Assembly (NCBI GenBank): GCA_963702925.1
Contig: OY969771.1
Coordinates: 682,001 to 746,000, forward strand
Source: CAIKMD01 sp963702925
GTDB taxonomy: Bacteria > Pseudomonadota > Alphaproteobacteria > ATCC43930 > CGMCC-115725
Length of the DNA stretch: 64,000 nucleotides
Direction of reading: 5' to 3'
Positions 17,116-24,963 of this stretch are shown here, piece after piece. Positions within the stretch are counted from its first letter, which is position 1; every line of letters begins with the position of its first letter. Position numbers and translations under genes: made by a program. The notes under the pieces are model-generated. The model did no database searches. It had not been told where the DNA came from and worked only from the letters and a program-made list of their open reading frames with translations.

Positions 17116-18051
17116 CTAAGCCTTCCAGCGCGGCAAAAGGCGCGCCGCATTGCCGCAATCGATCGCGCGCAAATCGCTTTCGGAAAAGCCGAAATCCTTG
17201 AGGCCTTGCGCGGTTTCCGTCGCGGTGCGCCAGGGGAAATCCGTGCCGAACACGACTTGCGAAATTTCCACGAGCCGCATCAGCGAGGCGAGCGCCCAGG
17301 GATGCGCCGCCTGCGCGGTGTCGTAATAAAAGCGCTTCAAATAAGCGAGCACGCCCTCGGGCACGCGCGCCTTCATGCCTTTCTCGGTCTCGCCGAAGCG
17401 AATGAGCCGCTCGGCCAGAAACGGCGCGGTGCCGCCGGCATGCGAGAAGATCCATTGGATGTCCGGGAAACGCGCCGCCGCGCCGCTGAACAGCAGCCGC
17501 GTGATCGCGCGCGTCGTATCGGTGCCGAACTCGATCACCGCGTCGCGGATTTCCGGCAGCACGCCGGCGGTGCAATCGGGCGCGGCGGGATGGGTATAGA
17601 CCACGGCCTTGCGGCGATTGAGCTCGGCGAAGATCGGATCGTAGTAGGGATCGCCGAGCCATTTGTCGCCGATATTGGTCATCAGATTGATGCCGTCGGC
17701 TTTCAGCACACCGTAAGCGTAGTCGATCTCGGCCAGCGAGCCCTCGATATCGAGGATCGGCAGCATGGCGAATTGGCCGAAGCGCCCGGGATAATCGCGC
17801 GCGAGCTGCGCCACGTAATCGTTCCATTCGCGGGTGAGGCCGCGCGTGTTTTTCGCATCGGGCCAGACGCCGATCGGATGCGGCAGCGAGATGATCGCCG
17901 CGCGCACGCCGCCCTTTTCCATGTCCTCGAGCGTCTTATTGATGTTCCAGGCATAGGTCGGCCCGCCGCCGGCGCCGGCGCGGATTTTCTCGCCGACCAG
18001 GCTCGGCGGCGTGACATGATGATGAACATCGATGCGGTGTGGCGCGGCCAT
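17116..18051 (-). CDS. ACMSD-like amidohydrolase (Amidohydro_2)
   Basis: 311 residues of the metal-dependent TIM-barrel family that includes aminocarboxymuconate-semialdehyde decarboxylase and gamma-resorcylate decarboxylase. Metal-binding His10 and His12 lie in RIDVHHHV; later ligand regions are YTHPAAPD, FSHAGGTAPF and the Asp of FGTDFPW. I chose the ATG after GGGGGAAGAA rather than one nine codons upstream. It resembles the amidohydrolases at 26155, 29968, 30963 and 51600, sharing the block around IGDKWLGDP. Decarboxylation or hydrolysis of an aromatic or ring-fission acid is likely; the substrate is unknown. It is divergent from the SDR gene. Confidence 0.92.
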   Translation of the reverse strand: MAAPHRIDVHHHVTPPSLVGEKIRAGAGGGPTYAWNINKTLEDMEKGGVRAAIISLPHPIGVWPDAKNTRGLTREWNDYVAQLARDYPGRFGQFAMLPILDIEGSLAEIDYAYGVLKADGINLMTNIGDKWLGDPYYDPIFAELNRRKAVVYTHPAAPDCTAGVLPEIRDAVIEFGTDTTRAITRLLFSGAAARFPDIQWIFSHAGGTAPFLAERLIRFGETEKGMKARVPEGVLAYLKRFYYDTAQAAHPWALASLMRLVEISQVVFGTDFPWRTATETAQGLKDFGFSESDLRAIDCGNAARLLPRWKA

Positions 18052-18150
18052 TTCTTCCCCCTCGTTCTTTTGCAGCATAAGCGGCGCAGGATGTCACAGA
18101 GGCTCGGCCTTTGCAATTTGCCCCAGCGTCACAGGCTTGGCGCAGCGCGC

Positions 18151-18181
18151 TTGACAGACAAGCCCTTGCGCGCGCCATGCT
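18151..18181 (+). promoter_or_regulatory. Candidate sigma70 promoter for the SDR gene
   Basis: A perfect -35 TTGACA is followed after 19 bases by CATGCT, a weak -10. Two TCACAG-GGCT direct repeats lie upstream (about 18094 and 18129) and could be activator sites. The spacing is long, so confidence is modest. Confidence 0.3.
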
Positions 18182-18209
18182 GCGGCCAAAGCAAAGAGGA
18201 AGGCGGGAC

Positions 18210-19043
18210 ATGACAGCGAGCGACAGCGGCAAGGTTGCGATCGTCACGGGCGCCGGCCGCGGCATCGGCCGCGCCATGGCGCTGGGCCTGCTCGGCGCCG
18301 GGCATTCCGTGCTCGCTTGCGATGTCGATGCCGAGGTGCTGGGCGAGCTGAAACACGCTGCCGGCAGCGACGCACAAAGGCTGACAACCGAGGCGGCCGA
18401 CATCACGGCCGACGGCATCGATAGCGAGATCGTGCGCCGCGCGCTGCAGCATTTCGGCCGGCTGGACATTCTCGTCAACAATGCCGGCATCGGGCCCAAC
18501 ACGGTGCGGCGCGGCGCCAAGCCGGCGCGCGATTTCCGCGACATCACGCCGGCCGATTTCCGCCGCATCATGGAGGTGAACGTCACCGGCGCGTTTCTCA
18601 TGACCCGCGCCGCGGTGACGCCGATGTTGGCGCAAGGCAAAGGCCGCATCATCAACGTCACCACCAGCCTCGATTCCATGTGGCGCAAAGGCATGCTGCC
18701 TTATGGCGGATCGAAAGCGGCGAACGAGGCGCATTGCTGCATCATGGCCGAGGAGCTGGCGGGCACAGGCGTCACCGTCAACATCCTGGTGCCGGGCGGA
18801 CCGGTGAATACGCGGCTTGTCGGCAATTCCTTCAGCGACGCCGAAAAGCAAAAGCTGATCCAGCCCGACATCATGGTGCCGCCGCTGCTGTGGCTGGTGT
18901 CGGACGCGGCCGATGCGGTGACCGGCAAACGCTTCATCGCCGCCTTTTGGGACAAGAATCTGCCGCCCGCGGAAGCCGCCGCGCAATGCGGCGCGCCGAT
19001 GGCGTGGCAGCAACTCGGCCGTCAGGCGATCTTTCCCGAGTGA
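18210..19043 (+). CDS. Short-chain dehydrogenase/reductase
   Basis: 277 residues. The cofactor motif TGAGRGIG (13-20), NNAG and the catalytic YGGSK are all present, so this SDR looks active, unlike the one at 10531. The C-terminal extension of about 30 residues, FWDKNLPPAEAAAQ, is longer than in minimal SDRs. I chose the ATG with GAGGAAGGCGGGAC just upstream; the frame is open 33 codons further but without a ribosome site. It is divergent from the amidohydrolase gene; an NAD(P)-dependent alcohol/ketone step is expected. Confidence 0.92.
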   Translation: MTASDSGKVAIVTGAGRGIGRAMALGLLGAGHSVLACDVDAEVLGELKHAAGSDAQRLTTEAADITADGIDSEIVRRALQHFGRLDILVNNAGIGPNTVRRGAKPARDFRDITPADFRRIMEVNVTGAFLMTRAAVTPMLAQGKGRIINVTTSLDSMWRKGMLPYGGSKAANEAHCCIMAEELAGTGVTVNILVPGGPVNTRLVGNSFSDAEKQKLIQPDIMVPPLLWLVSDAADAVTGKRFIAAFWDKNLPPAEAAAQCGAPMAWQQLGRQAIFPE

Positions 19044-19155
19044 AGATCGCCGAAGTTCGGCTTGATTTGACTTTGCGGCGCCGCGTCGCATTTTGATTCC
19101 AAAGAATAAATTGGCTTTGTTTCGCAGTTTTAATTTTTAGCGCGTGGCGGCGCGG

Positions 19156-19575
19156 CTATTCGTCGTTCTGCTTGATCGCGTCATAGATCCCCTGGCGGTC
19201 GTGAACCACCGCCGGCGGGCCGACGCCGTCGACAAGCTCGGGCGGAAGATGCGCGAGCACCTCGGGATCGGTGATCGCCGAGCAGGGAGCCTCATCAGCC
19301 CAATAAATGACGCCTTTGATGCGGTCGGTGAGCGCATAAATCCCGTCGTACAAAGCATCGCCGCCGAAGTGCGAGAACATGAGGCTGCCAATTTCCTCTC
19401 CATCGTCGCCGTAGAGCTCGCCGCCGCCGTCATCTTCCGGATAGAAAAGTCGCTCAATTCCTCCCTTGGCCGAGCGACCGATGGCATAAGGCCCAAAAAT
19501 TTCCTCGACAAGGGTGCGCTTGAATTTCGTCACTTTGCCGTGGCGAAAACACTGAACGAAAAGATCAAAGCTCAT
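19156..19575 (-). CDS. Small acidic protein, possible second immunity protein
   Basis: 139 residues, acidic, no signal peptide or membrane helix. It starts MSFDLFVQCF, a start seen in a family of small cytosolic proteins often found beside polymorphic toxins (from memory). It lies 13 bases downstream of the Imm52 gene in the same orientation, so it is the third gene of the toxin operon. Immunity or accessory function is inferred from position only. The sequence on either side is richer in A+T than the catabolic genes. Confidence 0.7.
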   Translation of the reverse strand: MSFDLFVQCFRHGKVTKFKRTLVEEIFGPYAIGRSAKGGIERLFYPEDDGGGELYGDDGEEIGSLMFSHFGGDALYDGIYALTDRIKGVIYWADEAPCSAITDPEVLAHLPPELVDGVGPPAVVHDRQGIYDAIKQNDE

Positions 19576-19588
19576 CTCTTGCTCCGGT

Positions 19589-20347
19589 TCAGTTCTTGCG
19601 CGCGACCAGGAGCGGATTGGATTGCAGCGGTTCGAGGCAAGCCTGAATCGCGTCGGCCGCCGCGACGTGCTGAGGGTTGTCGACCGTGAAAGGATCGTTG
19701 GTTGCGATCATTAGAATGCCCCCGCCCGCGACCGGCTCGGCGATCGCCGAAGGCGGCGGTATGATTCTGCGCGCATAAGGCGCGGACAAATAGGTCATCC
19801 AGCCGCTAAGGAAATTTGGCAAGGGCTGCGGCGGCGGGAAACGCACGCCCCAATATTCCCAGTTTGAGACCCCGCCCCAATCTGGCTCCCAGGCCGAGAC
19901 AGCAGACAACAAAACGGAGCGCAAGACCCGGCAGGTCAAAAGTCCTTCATTCGCCGATTCCAGGGGTTGAAATTCGAGGTCGACATGATTGGGCATCGCG
20001 CGCATATCGTCGTATTGGCCCGGCCACACGGTAAGAATTACGCTCAACGGACTGCCAAGGGTACTCCACATCATGACGTGATATCCGAGCTCAGGCCAAA
20101 GAGCACCTGTGTCTTTGCGGCCGGTAGCGCCCGCGAAAGTTGCGGCAAGATCGTCAATGTTTGCCGGCAAAGGTTGCCCCGGCAGTTTTGCCTGGCCCTC
20201 TTTTTTTTCCTTTGTAAACCAGGGGCCAAACGCCACATGCGCGGCCGACAGTTCCTTCAGCATCTTTGCGAGACGCCTCGCGCAAGCTTCAGGGCTTTCG
20301 CGTCTATTCTTCCACCGCGCAAAAAGCCTATACCGAACGCCGCTCAT
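19589..20347 (-). CDS. Imm52-family immunity protein
   Basis: 252 residues, cytosolic, rich in Trp and Pro. Recognisable elements include the region around residues 90-100 (YHVMMWSTLG) and SNWEYWGVRF; these fit the Imm52 family, which is paired with Tox-REase-5 nucleases in polymorphic toxin systems (family knowledge). Its ATG overlaps the toxin stop in ATGA, so it is translated coupled to the toxin, as needed for neutralisation. It should bind and block the nuclease domain of the neighbouring protein. Confidence 0.75.
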   Translation of the reverse strand: MSGVRYRLFARWKNRRESPEACARRLAKMLKELSAAHVAFGPWFTKEKKEGQAKLPGQPLPANIDDLAATFAGATGRKDTGALWPELGYHVMMWSTLGSPLSVILTVWPGQYDDMRAMPNHVDLEFQPLESANEGLLTCRVLRSVLLSAVSAWEPDWGGVSNWEYWGVRFPPPQPLPNFLSGWMTYLSAPYARRIIPPPSAIAEPVAGGGILMIATNDPFTVDNPQHVAAADAIQACLEPLQSNPLLVARKN

Positions 20348-21588
20348 GGCTGCCTCGGCGGATCGTACAATACGTTAATATTCTGGAAGTTGTTCGTCCG
20401 CGCATATTCTCGAACGTAATCAGCTACCGGGTCTTCGGCGACATGCCATTCAACGGTCCTGCCAACCGCCGCCATCGATTGCCTGGCAATCTGGTCATCT
20501 AAGTCTGCAAGCCCGCCGCTCGCAATAAAGTAAGGTTTCCAACCGCCCCTACCGTCAATGAACTCCGCTATTCTAGGTCCTTTTGCTTCGAGCATATTGC
20601 CGTTTGTCAGCCTACAACCGTCAAAACTCACACCATTGAGATTAACAGCCAATCCGCGCGGCAGCCCTGTAATCTGCTCTTGATAGGCAAGTGAACGCTC
20701 CGATCTCGATTTCCAGCCCGGCGTGTCGGACTCGGGATCGGGGCAAAGCCTGGGATCATTGTCGTTCGCTGCCGCTGTGCCGGTTCGCGCCGAAGCCTGC
20801 TCATCGTCTTTTTCTTGCACGGCCGCCCGCGAGCGATAGCCCGGCACGAGATCGGGATCGACCACGACGCTGCTGCCGAGATGGCGACCGATGATATTGC
20901 CGTTGCTATCGCGAAACGTGCCGTCAGCCTGCGCTTGGCCGGAAAAGAGCGCGTCTGTCTGACCGTCTTCGTTTGCCCGCGAAAGAGTGAGGATTCCCGT
21001 GTCTTGATCGAAGCTATAGCGAAGATCGGGCGCATCCGGCACCGCGCCCGCCGAGGTGAGGCTCCTGTTCGTTGGAATGAACAGAATGCCGAAAGCCGCG
21101 GCCGCAGCACCTGCCACGCCGGAAGCAACAGGCAGAAGCCGTGCCGCCAGAGCGCCCAGCGCGGGGACGAGCTCCGGCGATGCAACGACGCTATCGACGA
21201 TCGAGGCAGCGACCGCCGCACCGCCGCCCTCGCCGGACCAGCGCCCGTGCGCGTCGCGCGGCTGGTCGGGATCGAACCCATCTTTCGCGAGCGCAACGGC
21301 CGCATCGAGGCGCCGCAGGAACGGGTCCTGGCCTTGCGCCGACGGCAAGCCGTGCGCGCTCGGCGCGGTTTCGGCCTCGCCGATCGCCGCGCCGAAACGG
21401 CGATCGTCTTCCAGGGAGCGCAGAAATCTGGCGGAAGAACCGATGCCGAGGCAGAAATAGCCGCCATCATCGGTGTGCTTGACCACAATCTTGTCGGGAT
21501 CGAGCGCCATCGTCGCGGGATCAACGACGAGTTGCGGCACCCCCTCTTTGGCGCGGCGCGCATGCGCCGGCCCTGAAATCTCGGCCAA
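20344..21588 (-). CDS. Polymorphic toxin with C-terminal Tox-REase-5 nuclease domain
   Basis: 414 residues from a TTG start. Residues 1-105 have no assigned domain; RDAHGRW (111-117) is a short motif common in phage head-morphogenesis proteins; 148-171 is a hydrophobic helix ending GILFIPTNR; the nuclease domain spans about 290-405. There, NGVSFDG (Asp323), LEAKGP (Glu334 and Lys336) and RQ/EWHVAE (369-385) give the D-ExK restriction-endonuclease pattern. The TTG is preceded by GGAGGGGG and lies 26 bases after a predicted start of transcription, so I prefer it to an ATG 43 codons further upstream (frame open to 21924). No secretion apparatus is in view. Confidence 0.8.
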   Translation of the reverse strand: MAEISGPAHARRAKEGVPQLVVDPATMALDPDKIVVKHTDDGGYFCLGIGSSARFLRSLEDDRRFGAAIGEAETAPSAHGLPSAQGQDPFLRRLDAAVALAKDGFDPDQPRDAHGRWSGEGGGAAVAASIVDSVVASPELVPALGALAARLLPVASGVAGAAAAAFGILFIPTNRSLTSAGAVPDAPDLRYSFDQDTGILTLSRANEDGQTDALFSGQAQADGTFRDSNGNIIGRHLGSSVVVDPDLVPGYRSRAAVQEKDDEQASARTGTAAANDNDPRLCPDPESDTPGWKSRSERSLAYQEQITGLPRGLAVNLNGVSFDGCRLTNGNMLEAKGPRIAEFIDGRGGWKPYFIASGGLADLDDQIARQSMAAVGRTVEWHVAEDPVADYVREYARTNNFQNINVLYDPPRQP

Positions 21589-21620
21589 AGCCCCCTCCAA
21601 ACCCGCCGGTTTTGGCCATA

Positions 21621-21650
21621 TTTTTAGAACAAAACGGGTACAAAAGTCAA
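21621..21650 (-). promoter_or_regulatory. Candidate promoter of the toxin-immunity operon
   Basis: On the minus strand TTGACT is followed after 18 bases by TAAAAA in an AT-rich patch. Transcription would begin about 26 bases before the TTG of the toxin. This supports the shorter toxin reading frame and a self-contained operon. Confidence 0.5.
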
Positions 21651-21756
21651 GCAAAAAAGCCTGGCGAAAAGTAGGACTCCGTATGGTTTGCGGTCGGTCG
21701 TAACGTGGCAAGGCCATGGTCGCGGCAGACGAGAGCGTTGGACCAAAGCAGGATTC

Positions 21757-21960
21757 GTGAAAAGCAGACTCGATATCTGGCGCACCGCGAGCGCGCTCGT
21801 CGCGGAACACGGAGCCGATGCCGTTTTCGTCGCGGCGCTGCAATCCGACGTGCTGCTCGCGCAATACGACGTGGATGGTCATCTTCTTTGGAAGCAGATC
21901 AGAAAGGCGATCCGCGAATTCCAACGCGCCAAGCCGGTCGCCGGCGAGTGGGTGAATTAA
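21757..21960 (+). CDS. Small hypothetical protein
   Basis: 67 residues from a GTG with AGGA 3-5 bases upstream. The pattern, an amphipathic helix with IWRTASALVAEHG and then LLWKQIRKAIREF, resembles short W/A-rich proteins that recur in alphaproteobacterial genomes (loosely recalled). It is divergent from the toxin operon and is followed after 14 bases by a small membrane protein gene. Function unknown. Confidence 0.55.
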   Translation: MKSRLDIWRTASALVAEHGADAVFVAALQSDVLLAQYDVDGHLLWKQIRKAIREFQRAKPVAGEWVN

Positions 21961-21974
21961 TATGAAGGAGCTGA

Positions 21975-22136
21975 ATGGGTAGCCGCGCCGGAACCACGAT
22001 CGTCGTCATCTTGGTTCTCTTGGCGTTGGCCGCATCGGCGAATTGGCTCAGCGACCTCGCGATTCTTCCCTTCGTCGTCGCGCTCCATCTGCTCGAGCGG
22101 TTTCTTTATTGGTTCAATGTCGTTTGGCGCTTGTGA
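21975..22136 (+). CDS. 53-residue membrane microprotein
   Basis: AAGGAG precedes the ATG by 4 bases, good spacing. The product has two hydrophobic stretches, TTIVVILVLLALAA and LAILPFVVALHLL, broken by NWLSD, and ends with an aromatic/basic tail FLYWFNVVWRL. It is too short for most gene callers. It is probably cotranscribed with the 67-residue protein upstream. Function unknown. Confidence 0.5.
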   Translation: MGSRAGTTIVVILVLLALAASANWLSDLAILPFVVALHLLERFLYWFNVVWRL

Positions 22137-22312
22137 GCGGAACCAGATGGCAACTATCCGTTGGTCTTTTATCGGATCGCTTGGGCCGCGAGAGCCTTGC
22201 GCATGAGGCCGCCCGAGCGCGCGTCATCTATTCCCGATCTCGCCACAATCCGACCATCATGACGCTTTGTTTACAGAGCAAATGAAAGGGACATCCATCG
22301 AAAGGATCGCGC

Positions 22313-22402
22313 ATGCGCGTCATAACGATGGACCTGCTCGCGACCCTTTTTGTTGTCTCCGTCCTGATTTTTGCCCTCATCGAGGTGGTCCAGGAATTTT
22401 AG
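22313..22402 (+). CDS. Possible 29-residue single-helix microprotein
   Basis: AAAGGA stands 6 bases before an ATG that encodes a short protein with one hydrophobic helix, LLATLFVVSVLIFALIEVV. The composition is unlike random GC-rich DNA in this genome. The rest of the stretch from 22137 to 22620 shows no other gene. Confidence 0.35.
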   Translation: MRVITMDLLATLFVVSVLIFALIEVVQEF

Positions 22403-22620
22403 AAGGCAGGGTTGCACCCTCGGCCGCGGATGGAAGCTCGGTGTCGGGCTTGAGGTGAACCGGTCGTCGCGGGAGAGGTGGTCTCGCCGCGATGCGGGTC
22501 ACTGCACGTGCATGATCCAGATCAATTCTTAGCCCACACCGCATGATAGTCTTCATGGTAATCGCCGTTCGTCCGAAGATTGCCGGATGAAGCGGAACTT
22601 CGATCAAAAGGGGGAAGGCC

Positions 22621-23127
22621 ATGAAGACAATTCTGAGATTGTCCGCGACAGCGCTCTGCGCATTGTGTCTCGTCGTCGTCTCCGCCGGAATCGCGTCCGC
22701 CGCGAGCGTGAAGCAACACATCGTCGGAACCTGGGCGGTCGTATCGACCGAGAATGTGAAAGGCAGCACGAAGACCCAGCCTCTGGGTCCGCATCCGGTC
22801 GGCTATTTCATGTTCGATCGAAGCGGGCATTTTTCAGGGCAGATGATGAGCCCTGATCTTCCCAAATTTGCCGCGAACAACAAGAACGCCGGGACGGACG
22901 CGGAGAACAAAGCGGTCGTGCAAGGGATGATTTCGACCTTCGGGACCTATGCGGTGAACGAAAAGGATCATTCGATGACCGTCCACATCATCGGCTCAAG
23001 CTTTCCCAACTGGTCCGGAACCGATCAGAAACGCATGATTGCGTTCAGCGGCGACACGATGACCTTGACCGCCGGCGAGGCCGCGACCGGCGGAATCGCC
23101 ACGATTAGCCTCAAGCGGGCGAAGTAG
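22621..23127 (+). CDS. Secreted lipocalin-like protein (Lipocalin_5 type)
   Basis: 168 residues with a signal peptide ending SAGIASA-ASV at about residue 28. HIVGTWAVVST opens a single beta-barrel domain like the Lipocalin_5 family, with GYFMFDRSGHFSGQM and the C-terminal strand GGIATISLKR. Members are small periplasmic or secreted proteins of unclear ligand. GGGGGAAGGCC precedes the ATG. It appears to be a stand-alone gene in the accessory stretch. Confidence 0.82.
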   Translation: MKTILRLSATALCALCLVVVSAGIASAASVKQHIVGTWAVVSTENVKGSTKTQPLGPHPVGYFMFDRSGHFSGQMMSPDLPKFAANNKNAGTDAENKAVVQGMISTFGTYAVNEKDHSMTVHIIGSSFPNWSGTDQKRMIAFSGDTMTLTAGEAATGGIATISLKRAK

Positions 23128-23189
23128 CTCGTTTCCGCGCCTTTCGGTCTTCGCCGCCACGATCGTCCTCGGCTCCGGCCGCGCGGAGT

Positions 23190-23408
23190 TCATGCCGATA
23201 AAGCGCGTGTACTGCAGGCGCACGCGTCGTCGCGTTCCTCGACGTGAACGAGACGGTCGCCGTCCCACGGCTCGTAAAGGTGAAAGTCGCTATTCGCGAA
23301 GATCTCGCGCGCCTTCATGGTGGCGGCCTCGTCGTCTTCCGCGTTGATCCTCTCGCCCCCGATCAGGTAACCGCGCGTGTCCCCGAACCTGCACCAATAT
23401 GCCTTCAT
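23190..23408 (-). CDS. Small hypothetical protein
   Basis: 72 residues, acidic, with three cysteines, two of them in the C-terminal CACS. The pattern of a short first strand, then ERINAEDDEAATMKAREIF, suggests a small alpha/beta protein. No family recognised, no close partner. Its ribosome site is weak. Confidence 0.5.
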   Translation of the reverse strand: MKAYWCRFGDTRGYLIGGERINAEDDEAATMKAREIFANSDFHLYEPWDGDRLVHVEERDDACACSTRALSA

Positions 23409-23514
23409 CCGGTAACGCTAACGGTTCCAGGATCGGGACAATTTGATGCAGGTCAATTTGCCGCCGCGTTCCGGCAACGCGACGCGATTCGCCGATCGGG
23501 TGCCGGCGATCGCC

Positions 23515-23700
23515 TCAGCCGCGCCGTTTCGCCGTCTCGCGTTCCAGTTCTTGCGCCGCGTAGTCGAGCTCGGCCGCGAGCGCTATCAACTGACGATCGG
23601 CCGCTTGCCCGCCCTCGGTTCGGATACTGGCGGCGCGGCGCGCCTGTTCGGCCTTGCGGCGAAGATCGCGAGGGTCCCTCGGAATGATCCGTGTGTTCAT
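23515..23700 (-). CDS. Small helical hypothetical protein
   Basis: 61 residues, highly charged and predicted wholly helical (LRRKAEQARRAAS and LIALAAELDYAAQELERE). Similar short Arg/Ala-rich proteins are common in Hyphomicrobiales, where they are unannotated. The 150 bases after it, up to the next gene, hold nothing I can identify. Confidence 0.5.
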   Translation of the reverse strand: MNTRIIPRDPRDLRRKAEQARRAASIRTEGGQAADRQLIALAAELDYAAQELERETAKRRG

Positions 23701-23851
23701 GGCCTATGCTTCAGTTCCGTGACAGGGGCGATGTAATCACTCTCGCCCGCGGCCGACAAGCGCTCATCCTGCCGCAGACATCATTGCATTGCAGCAATGC
23801 GGTTCTGCCCTCGTGTTTCGCTTTTGTTCGCAAGACGGGCGGCGGCCCGCC

Positions 23852-24853
23852 CTATTTCACCCGCTTGGCCGCTTCCTCGACCATGCTGAGATCGGCGAAT
23901 TTCGCGACATCGATGTCGATTGCGAGGAAGCCGGCTTGCTTCTGGGTTTTGAGATTGCTTTGCAACGCCGCGAGATCGGGGACGTTATCGGGATTGCGAT
24001 AGATGTCCTGACGGGTGAAAAGCCAGGACGCGAAATGCTCGGGCGCTTCCTTGGTGAACTTCGCGACGATCGCCACTGCCTCGTCATGGTTCCTCGGGTC
24101 GAGATACCAGTGCAGCGCCCGCGTTTCGTCCTCGAAATAATCCACCAGCGCGGCGCGGTTCTTGTCGATGAAATTCTGGCGCGCGACGCGGAAAAGGATC
24201 GCGGTGACACCCATCGCATCGCGCAGATAAAAGAGCGGCCGCGAGATCGCTTGCAGCTCGGGATCGAGCACGGTCGAATGCACCGTCGCGATGAGGTCGG
24301 CCTTGCCCGATTTCAGCGCGTCTTTCATGCTGAAATAACTCACCTCGATCTCGCTGTAATCGCGCTTGTCCTCGAGCCCGTATTTGCGCAAATAGGTGCG
24401 CATGCCGATATCGGTGCCCGAGCCGATGACATTGGTCGCGGCTACCCGGCCTTTCATGTCGTCCACGGTTTTGACCGGGCCATTCGCCAGCACGACATAG
24501 GGGATCGAGAGATAGCCCTGCACGCCGTCTTCCATCTCGTCGGCGATGACCTTGAGATCGGTCATATGCGCGTTCTGGATGGCAAGGCCGAAGGAGCCGA
24601 AGGCCATCTCGCCGACATCGAGATCGCCGGTCGCGAGCGCGGTGATCATCGGCGCGGTGCCGCCGAAATGCAGCGGCTCGAGCGTATAGGTCTTGCCGAG
24701 ATGCGGCGCGAGCTCGGGCTTCTGGTCGAGGATCGGCGTGATCGAGCTGGGCACGTCGCTCCAGCCGATGCGCAGCTTGACCGGATCGGCGGCGCGCGCA
24801 ACGCCGGCGCTCAACAACAGCAGCGCCGCGACGGCGATAATCGTCTTATACAC
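23852..24853 (-). CDS. NitT/TauT-type ABC transporter substrate-binding protein
   Basis: 333 residues with a signal peptide (IIAVAALLLLSAGVARA) and mature start DPVKLRIGWSD. The SsuA/TauA-like type II binding fold is indicated by ITALATGDLDVGEM and the MKGRVAATNVIGSG segment. The GTG start follows GGGGAGGCATCC. It is a paralogue of the proteins at 24964 and 52555, all ending with a shared tail such as SMVEEAAKRVK. No ATPase or permease is adjacent; it lies downstream of the next receptor gene, separated by a REP-like element. Confidence 0.9.
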   Translation of the reverse strand: MYKTIIAVAALLLLSAGVARAADPVKLRIGWSDVPSSITPILDQKPELAPHLGKTYTLEPLHFGGTAPMITALATGDLDVGEMAFGSFGLAIQNAHMTDLKVIADEMEDGVQGYLSIPYVVLANGPVKTVDDMKGRVAATNVIGSGTDIGMRTYLRKYGLEDKRDYSEIEVSYFSMKDALKSGKADLIATVHSTVLDPELQAISRPLFYLRDAMGVTAILFRVARQNFIDKNRAALVDYFEDETRALHWYLDPRNHDEAVAIVAKFTKEAPEHFASWLFTRQDIYRNPDNVPDLAALQSNLKTQKQAGFLAIDIDVAKFADLSMVEEAAKRVK

Positions 24854-24872
24854 GGATGCCTCCCCTTCAACG

Positions 24873-24953
24873 CGTCGTCCCCGCCCCTTTCGACAAGATC
24901 GGGCGCGGAGACCAGGGCTCCCCTGAACTCCCGCTTGCGCGGGAACGACGATG
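24873..24953. repeat. REP/BIME-like element, copy 2 of 3 (degenerate)
   Basis: It starts CGCGTCGTCC and ends with CCCGCTTGCGCGGGAACGACG, matching the right half of the copies at 17010 and 43522. The left hairpin is decayed. It lies between two tandem receptor genes. Confidence 0.7.
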
Positions 24954-24963
24954 ATGTTTCGCG

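Noticed and set aside
21589..21924. N-terminal extension of the toxin to an ATG at 21717 or 21924
   Set aside because: The extra codons cross the predicted promoter and have no ribosome site, and their sequence is low in recognisable structure.
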